NCBI RefSeq assembly: GCF_040807025.1
Contig: NC_090942.1
Span: 68,094,911-68,158,910, forward strand
Length of the DNA stretch: 64,000 nt
Direction: 5' to 3'
Source of the DNA: Struthio camelus
Lineage: Eukaryota; Chordata; Aves; Struthioniformes; Struthionidae
Shown: positions 58,401 to 64,000 of the stretch, one piece after another
Layout of the letters: each line of letters starts with the position of its first letter
Numbering within the stretch: the first letter of the stretch is position 1
Made by a program: the position numbers and the translations under genes
The notes under the pieces: generated by a model
Told to the model about the DNA's origin: nothing
The model's input: the letters and a program-made list of their open reading frames with translations, nothing else
Database searches by the model: none

Positions 58401-61400
58401 TTCAAATAACTTGACTGAAGAGGCTTGTGATACCTTAGTACTAAGTGTCACTCATTTAAAGGTAACAGGCTGTCTCAACAGATGTAACGTGTGCCGGTAC
58501 TAATTTCGCATCATGTTCATTATATGACCCCCTTATAATATTTAGCATGACCACTTGTCTGTTTTATAACAGTTTGGTAAGAATTCCATTTAGAAAAGGA
58601 AAAGGCTATTATTAGGTGGTAAGCTAAAACATCTTATGGACAAGTGTATTTCTATACTCACATGACTTATATTCCTAAACTTCTTAATTTGTCATATGCT
58701 CAATTTGCCTAATCTTTGCTCTTAAATTTCCTTTTAAATGAGAGCTACTTATAAAGAGCCAAGGAATTGGTGTTTCTCTTCTTAGTGAAATGAGTAGCTC
58801 TAGCTTAGAATCACGATAATGCTTGTTGTGAAAGTATAATACACAATGCCCTTTAGGACGTTATGAATTTAAGTGTATCAGGATGAAACTTAGTGTATGT
58901 GGGTGGTCATGGGCCTATGTCAAAGCTTCTCAACAAGTAGCAGAATAGCAGGAATGGCTGATGGTAGCCCCTGCATGTGTGCATCACTGAAAGTGATTAG
59001 CTGCTAAAATAGCAATTGTCTCCCTGTTTGGGAACCCTGGCTTGGAATGAAGTCCAGCCTTATGGCCTGATTTGGAGTAGTACTAGGCTCAATCTCTTAG
59101 TTGCCAACAGAAGAACTTTACACTTGCCAGATTAAATCGTGCACAAATTGCATAGAAATATAGATGAATCCTCTTCCATAGAGGGTAATGGACTCAGGAT
59201 TCACTCTGCAAGGCTTAATCTGGAAGGCTAAACATTAGTCAACCTCAAAAAATGAGGGTGGTGGGATGCTACAAGACTAGAAATCTTGGCTATGATTCTA
59301 TCTGGTAAAATTGTCATTTGATTTAAAGTGTTGAAGACCAGATGGAACAATCATCTCTTTACTTCTGGGACCTTCTAGAAGGCAGTGAGAAACCTGTGGT
59401 TGGAACTACATGTAAGTGTCTCATCTAGAAAAAAAACTTAGTTCTAAAACTTGAAGTTTGAGTGCTATTTTAACATATTAAAACAAATTAACATAGACAT
59501 AGAAGTCTACTAGTTTGAGCACTTTCAAGTGTTGTTTGTAACCCAGTTCTCCAAGGCTAAACAGCTGGTTGTTCTAAATTCTATTTTATTTAGTACAGAT
59601 CCAGTAACTATTCTGCAATAACAGTCTTCCCCAGGGAAAGGGATCCACTTTTGTGGGTACTGAGGTGCTAGCACCTCTGTTGCATGTGCCTAGATCTTTC
59701 TAGGACTAATGATGGTAGTAATCCAGAAGCTGATGCCTGAATACCTTACAGACCCAGGAGAGGGAAACTTTTTGGGTAGCTCTGTGCAACTGAGTAAGTT
59801 CAGAATACTGTTCTCAGCCATGACATGCTTAGTAGTTCAGTATACTCTTGTGCATTACAAAGTTTCAGTGACCCCAGAACTAAAGGTCCCTAGCACTGAG
59901 TATTTTCTCATCTTGTAGGAATTCCAGGTTCATACCCGTTGTCTGACTAGAGTGCTAAGACCCCGCAGTAAGGGTAGAGGCATTAATGGTACTTGCTGTG
60001 ATCTGTAACCATCCACAGTGGAGTCTCCCTTTGAGAAATGAAGACACTTCCAACAGGTCAAGCACTCTCAGATCTGTAGGACTCTTACATATTCTTCCAT
60101 CTGATTTCTTTAGTTTTAAAATCCCTGCTTGCAAACTGACATACACAGAATGTATTTCCATTCTGGTGTCAGAGTGTTTCCTTCCTGCTTGATCTTGTCT
60201 GAGGAAACTGCTTACCCGAGTTCTGTTGTCTTTCCCATTGCAAGCAGACTTTGCTTGTGGTGTTTATTCCAGTCTTGTAGTGGCTGTGTTGCAGTAATCT
60301 TTCATTTGTCGCTGACAATAACATTGTTGAAACTGTTAAACCAGAGCACTAATGTACCCTATCTAACTTCCACATATGGATAGTCAAACTGACAACTAAA
60401 TGTTAACATTGCTCTTTTCATCCAGCTATAGACAAAGTGCAAGCTGACCTTGTAAAGCTACAAGCTGGTAGCTTTTTGTCTCATTTCTATTGACATGAGC
60501 AAACAGTTGCCTAGGTATCTTAGGCTCCATGTTTTTATTTTTTCTGGCTATCATCTTAAACTACTTGTGTGACCATTTTGCCAGTATCTGTATCTTCCTT
60601 CTCGTGACTATCTTGCTTCCTGTTGTGAGCCAGCTGAACTTTCTTTGGGTAAAGCCATTATAATCTCTTACTGCTTTCATTGTCTTGGAAGACAACTTTC
60701 TATATCAATCTCAAACTCTAGCTACTCCTCTCATTCATTTGGTTGTTGCTGTTGTGATGGACTGATCTTTCACAGGCGAATATTCATCCTGTTCTCAAGA
60801 GTGCCCTGCCTCTAGCCCCTCTGAAATGATATCTAGTATTACTGCTACTTTTGAGGTCTTACTCTGTACTCAGAGCTGTTGTCTGCCTTTTTGCATAAAG
60901 AGGAAAACTACACAATCATTATCTGGAGGAATACACAGTGAAGTTTCTCTTTGACCATGTTAACTCTGCTTGATTTCTCTGTGAAACTTCAGAGAATTAA
61001 ACTCAGTTGGGGAAATGATCTTTCTTTTCCCCTGTTCACTTTTGCAGTTCTTAATTTTTCTTAATTTCTTCCCTAAACGCACCATCCTACCATTAACAGG
61101 TCTGTGGGGCAGTTCCATAGTGACTTTGGCTAGCTTTACCCACGCTACAGTCTACAATATGCTTTTAGTATCAACACTGGTTAGTTTATAGGTGGTAAAC
61201 AAGTCACTTCCTAAATAAGTGGGAAATCACATGGCCCTGTGTTGCTGATACTGACCTAGTGTGTGCTTTTAAGCACAAGTTGCAGTCTTACCTCTGCATT
61301 GCAGAGATGCCTTCTGCTATAACATATGAAGCAGCCTAACAAACCCTTTCCTTTGCTAAAACATTTGATTGCTGTACCTCTAAGGCCTGTGAACTTGGAG

Positions 61401-64000
61401 AAGTTGCAGTCTATCCAAATGGAGGAAGTAAGGAGTCAGACCTGTAATCCGAATGCTTCTTAATCTGAAGTTTTCATATCTTAACTTAATGGGTTTTTTA
61501 CTCTTCAGATAAACACATGAAGGACCTGTTATCCAAACTGCTAGACTCTGGTTACTTTGAAAGTATTCCAACTCCTCGTACCACTGTGCCAGTAAAAGAA
61601 TTGGAAGAAGAAGCAAATAGAAAATCTGAGAGGACAAGGCAGATGTCAAAAGGAGAGTCTGTCAAAGAATCAGGTGGAATATTTTAGGGTTAAATTTCTG
61701 TTTAATGTTGGGATAAGCTTGAACTGATCATTGCATTGCATAGCTTCATGCTAAGTCTAATCCTGTGCTATAGCTCACTTGCAATACAGTAACTAAAACT
61801 GAACCTGAAAGCCTGGCAACCCTATTCTGACTAATATAATAGAAAACAATCTTACTGATGATAATAGGATGGGTTTGTGCCTTTTGAATAAACCTCTGTT
61901 GAAGCTGTGAGAAATGCCTGGTGTAAGGAGTTTTATATATCACAATAATCAAATTGTGGATACTTCAAAATGTCTCTAACTCTAAAATTCAAGTGTAAAA
62001 ACCAAATTTAACAAAGCTTGTCTAATCATCTCATTTTGAATGATAAGCTGAGCTTTTGGAATACCTGATTTAGAAACTGATATTTAGAAACTGATAATAG
62101 AATTGGAGACTTGGTACTGTTTAGTTTGCATCTTTATGTTTGATCAGTTGAAACAAATTAACATCCTTTCTCTAGAATCCCTTATGGAGCTTATGAAGTC
62201 TGAAATACAGCCACAAGAGGTAAGATAATCCACTAACTGCTTTCCTTAAGTATTGTTACTTATCAGAAATTTAGTTGTCCTTCTGCAGTCAGACTTCAAA
62301 AGGGAGTCTAAACAGCTTGTGTTGCCTCACATAGGAAGCATTAAAGACTTAGTTGCACTTCTACTTCTAACCCAAAATTTGTTTTCTCTGAGGTATTTGC
62401 GGGTAAATCGGGAGGGCTTATGTGAAATAATGTAATACTTAAATGTGCTGGAGCATGTCACTGAAGAAATCAAAGCATCAGCTTTTAAGTGGAAACAATG
62501 ATTTTTATGTACTACAGTACAGAGAAAATACACATTTACTAGAGCTGTCTCTGAAAACTGAATTTATTGTAATAGACTTAATATTGGTAGGGTTGAGAAT
62601 GATGTAGATCCTACTGATTTGTCAGAAAAGTAGGATTCCCTAGACAACCTTCTGTGCATCAGGGTGTATAGACTTGTTTAAACAGCCCTTCAAACTCTTG
62701 AGTTGAGGTACTCAAGCTTCAATGGGCAGTACCATAAAAACTATTATGTGTAAATGAAAAAGGAGGATGGGTGCCCTTTGGGAAGTAGAAATACTGGTGC
62801 TTAATGCTGAATCACTATTTCCCAGTTATTCCACTAGAGGGAGTACTTTAGAACAGGCTTTTGTAATCTACTGTAACATTATCTGACTTGAGTTTTCTGG
62901 TGACTTGTCAAAAAATCACAGCTAGTAAGTCTTGTACATTTCTGCACTTAAGATATTTGCTTCCTGTTTAGGACAAAATAGTAACTCAAAACTTTAGGAC
63001 ATCTTATAACTGAGCTCCCAGACTTATTGAGAATAAGCAGACTGGAGTTGAATCCAGTTGTACTAACTCTGAGATCTGGTGACTTGTTAGTTTTTAAGCT
63101 CCTATTAAGTACAAGGAGGGCTGGCTATATATACTTGGTTACTGGAGTTCCAAATGGTCAAAGGTTTTTTGGGGAAGTGGTAGTGCTGCTATGCTATTAG
63201 AAGAACAGCTGCTAATATAGTACCACAGCACTTTAGATGCTACTTAGGAAGAAAATTACCTTTGCAAAAATTGTGACTGAACTTGATATGGCACTGCCTA
63301 TGAACATCAGTTAGGATAGAGGATAAGGGTCATAGGTTCCCTCAGCTCTGGCACGTTTCACTTTTGCTGTTCAGGACTCTTTCATACTCCTGTGGTGTGC
63401 CAAGAAAAACTAGTTGGTGACTGCAGTGTTGTAAAATAAAGCTATGGCTGTCTGCATAGTTTCTATGGCTAGTGCTTAAACTGTCTAGGTTCTGCTTTTG
63501 GCCAGAAACTTTTCAGTAGTTGGGTGACCTAACTTAACTGACCTGAATTGTAGTAGCAAAATGTTTTCTTGGGAGCCATTAAGTTTCTTTGGTCTATATA
63601 GTTTCTCAACAGGCGTTATTTGCCTGAAGCAGAGTACTCTGTCAAGAAGAAGCCGGAAGAGCCCAAATCTTGGGAAGCTGAGTGTGCTAGAAAGCAAGAA
63701 CCTCCGAAGTCCTGGGAAATGCTTGTTGATATCGAAGAGCAGGAACAGAAGCAGAAACCAGAGCCCCTAAAGCCTTGGGAATCTCGTGTTAGGCAGCAGG
63801 AACCAAAAAGGCCAGACTCCCCAAAGCCTTGGGAAACCCGCGTTAAAGAGGAGGAACAGAAACATGAGTCTACAAAACCCTGGGAGGCTCGTGTTGAAGA
63901 GGAACAGAAGAAGCAAGAAGCTCCAAAGGCCTGGGTAGCACGTGTTCGAGAAGAGCAGGAATCCCCCAGACCTTGGGTCCCTAAGGTTAGGGAAGAGCAG
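49236..64000 (+). CDS. CAPRIN2: CAPRIN2, N-terminal part, runs off window
   Basis: Eight coding exons (49236-49481, 51496-51558, 55256-55342, 57705-57943, 59329-59411, 61509-61673, 62176-62219, 63602-64000) join in frame through GT-AG introns to 442 codons with no stop. Caprin hallmarks are YETYIDNGLICLKHKIRNIE (about 62-81), FAKELQKTFSGLS (118-130), the coiled-coil LKLEAEKKKLRTILQVQYVL, VQKDFKGG and SSLYFWDLLEGSE. CAPRIN2 rather than CAPRIN1 is indicated by FLNRRY (310-315) followed by the KPWE-type repeats. Caprin-2 is a cytoplasmic RNA-associated protein that also promotes LRP5/6 phosphorylation in Wnt signalling. Its C1q domain is expected downstream. The same-strand neighbour upstream is SINHCAF. 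Confidence 0.96.
49482..51495 (+). other. CAPRIN2: CAPRIN2 intron 2 (after coding exon 1)
   Basis: Two kilobases of AT-rich intron. No exon, RNA gene or clear repeat was recognised. Confidence 0.5.
51496..51558 (+). CDS. CAPRIN2: CAPRIN2 coding exon 2
   Basis: 63-nt exon in phase 0, between acceptor TTTTTTCCAG and donor GTAAGC. It encodes 21 residues, LKLEDYKDRLKKGEALNQDQ plus Leu, part of the conserved helical region. Its length is a multiple of three, so skipping would keep the frame. Confidence 0.95.
51559..55255 (+). other. CAPRIN2: CAPRIN2 intron 3
   Basis: 3.7 kb AT-rich intron. No gene or repeat family was recognised, and short open frames are unsupported. Confidence 0.5.
55256..55342 (+). 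CDS. CAPRIN2: CAPRIN2 coding exon 3
   Basis: 87-nt phase-0 exon between acceptor CTTTTGTAG and donor GTAAGT. It encodes 29 residues including NLEFAKELQKTFSGLSQD, a strongly conserved caprin helix. Confidence 0.95.
55665..56150 (+). mobile_element. Old CR1 3' fragment in CAPRIN2 intron
   Basis: Diverged match to the last ~450 bp of CR1: TTTTGGTCTGCCAGTGTAAG near the start, then TTACTTTGAGGATAATTGAG, GACAGGCAGCCTGGAGAAG, and near the end TAGATGACCTGCCAAGGTCC. It carries more changes than the 33-34 kb copy and has lost recognisable terminal 8-bp repeats. It lies in the same orientation as the host gene. Confidence 0.8.
57705..57943 (+). CDS. CAPRIN2: CAPRIN2 coding exon 4
   Basis: 239-nt exon. 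The acceptor is TTCAAATAG, with a rather weak pyrimidine tract, and the donor GTAAGT. It encodes LLKAQRKAHRRESLLKLEAE and the following coiled-coil, then QKDFKGGVNGAIYLPSKELD and the start of the next helix, with two bases of Ser212. This is the core of the caprin homology region that mediates dimerisation in family members. Confidence 0.96.
57944..59328 (+). other. CAPRIN2: CAPRIN2 intron 5
   Basis: 1.4 kb of intron with nothing recognisable besides splice signals. Confidence 0.5.
59329..59411 (+). CDS. CAPRIN2: CAPRIN2 coding exon 5
   Basis: 83-nt exon. The acceptor GATTTAAAG is unusual, with few pyrimidines. The donor is GTAAGT. It encodes the end of Ser212 and residues 213-239 with the family motif SSLYFWDLLEGSEK, plus one base of Tyr240. 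Confidence 0.95.
59412..61508 (+). other. CAPRIN2: CAPRIN2 intron 6
   Basis: 2.1 kb of intron. No additional exon, RNA or repeat was identified. Confidence 0.5.
61509..61673 (+). CDS. CAPRIN2: CAPRIN2 coding exon 6
   Basis: 165-nt exon between acceptor TTTACTCTTCAG and donor GTGGAA. It encodes the end of Tyr240, KHMKDLLSKLLDSGYFESIP (end of the conserved domain), then a charged, low-complexity linker to KESVKES-like sequence. Its length is a multiple of three. Confidence 0.95.
62176..62219 (+). CDS. CAPRIN2: CAPRIN2 coding exon 7
   Basis: 44-nt micro-sized exon between acceptor CTTTCTCTAG and donor GTAAGA. It encodes ESLMELMKSEIQPQE, which leads directly into the conserved FLNRRY of the next exon. 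It ends in phase 0. Confidence 0.94.
62220..63601 (+). other. CAPRIN2: CAPRIN2 intron 8
   Basis: 1.4 kb. It contains CCACTAGAGGGAG at 62831-62843, a partial CTCF-like word, and otherwise nothing recognisable. Confidence 0.45.
63602..64000 (+). CDS. CAPRIN2: CAPRIN2 large exon, 5' part, with Trp-repeat array
   Basis: The acceptor TCTATATAG is weak. A second AG at 63611-63612 would shift the frame, and the first keeps the conserved FLNRRY. It encodes 133 residues to the window edge with no stop. After FLNRRYLPEAEYS come seven repeats centred on (K/R)-(P/S/A)-W-(E/V), with the Trp codons at 63671, 63713, 63776, 63830, 63881, 63932 and 63974, each followed by a basic-acidic stretch such as RVKEEEQK. 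The repeats are 14-21 residues apart, highly charged and probably disordered. The exon continues beyond the window. Confidence 0.95.
63650..64000 (+). repeat. CAPRIN2: Degenerate tandem repeat within CAPRIN2 coding exon
   Basis: DNA basis of the Trp-repeat array: about 42-63 nt units with words such as AAGCCTTGGGAA and GAGGAACAGAAG recurring. The best conserved units (63770-63940) are 51-54 nt long. All unit lengths are multiples of three, as expected if selection keeps the frame. The array is not finished at the window edge. Confidence 0.85.

Noticed and set aside
62831-62843. CTCF-like word CCACTAGAGGGAG
   Set aside because: It departs from the core at GC-rich positions (GGGAG instead of GGGCG), so it is too weak to call without a matrix score.
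1-64000. CRISPR arrays, bacterial operons, phage or defence systems, LTR retroviruses
   Set aside because: No regularly spaced direct repeats, prokaryotic gene layout, or paired LTRs with primer-binding sites were seen. The window is plainly vertebrate.

Overview
This is a vertebrate nuclear window, most likely from a bird. The evidence is spliced genes with GT-AG introns, CpG-island promoters, long intergenic stretches, and CR1 LINE copies whose 3' ends resemble avian CR1. There are no operons, CRISPR arrays, phage or bacterial systems. Two protein-coding genes can be rebuilt exon by exon, both on the + strand.

(1) SINHCAF (FAM60A), about 4.0-22.5 kb. It has a large CpG-island promoter (about 3.6-6.1 kb), an inferred non-coding first exon, a 10-kb first intron and five coding exons (14187-20317). 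The coding sequence closes exactly at 669 nt, or 222 aa. A 2.2-kb 3'UTR ends at paired AATAAA signals near 22.47-22.50 kb. The product is a subunit of the SIN3-HDAC corepressor complex.

(2) CAPRIN2, from a CpG-island promoter at about 47.55-48.3 kb past the right edge. Eight coding exons (49236-64000) give 442 in-frame codons: the N-terminus, the conserved caprin coiled-coil region, and the start of a large exon carrying a tryptophan-centred repeat array. The C-terminal part, including the expected C1q domain, lies outside the window.

Region by region: 1-3.3 kb is upstream sequence with no recognised gene. 3.3-22.5 kb is SINHCAF. 22.5-47.5 kb is intergenic. It holds a small GC-rich island at 25.0-25.3 kb with a strong CTCF-type motif and nearby AP-1/MARE sites, a possible unannotated 3'-terminal exon at 30.5-30.95 kb, a 5'-truncated and inactivated CR1 at 33.1-34.6 kb, and several short tandem repeats. 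47.5-64 kb is CAPRIN2, with an older CR1 3' fragment in one intron.

Both genes are transcribed the same way, in the order SINHCAF then CAPRIN2. From memory this matches human 12p11.21, except that I find no trace of TSPAN11 or DDX11 between them. The two proteins act in different processes (chromatin repression, and RNA/Wnt signalling), so their adjacency looks like conserved synteny rather than a functional cluster. No new multi-gene system was found. The best leads are the possible transcription unit between the genes, the CTCF-bearing island, the CAPRIN2 repeat array and the structured SINHCAF promoter.
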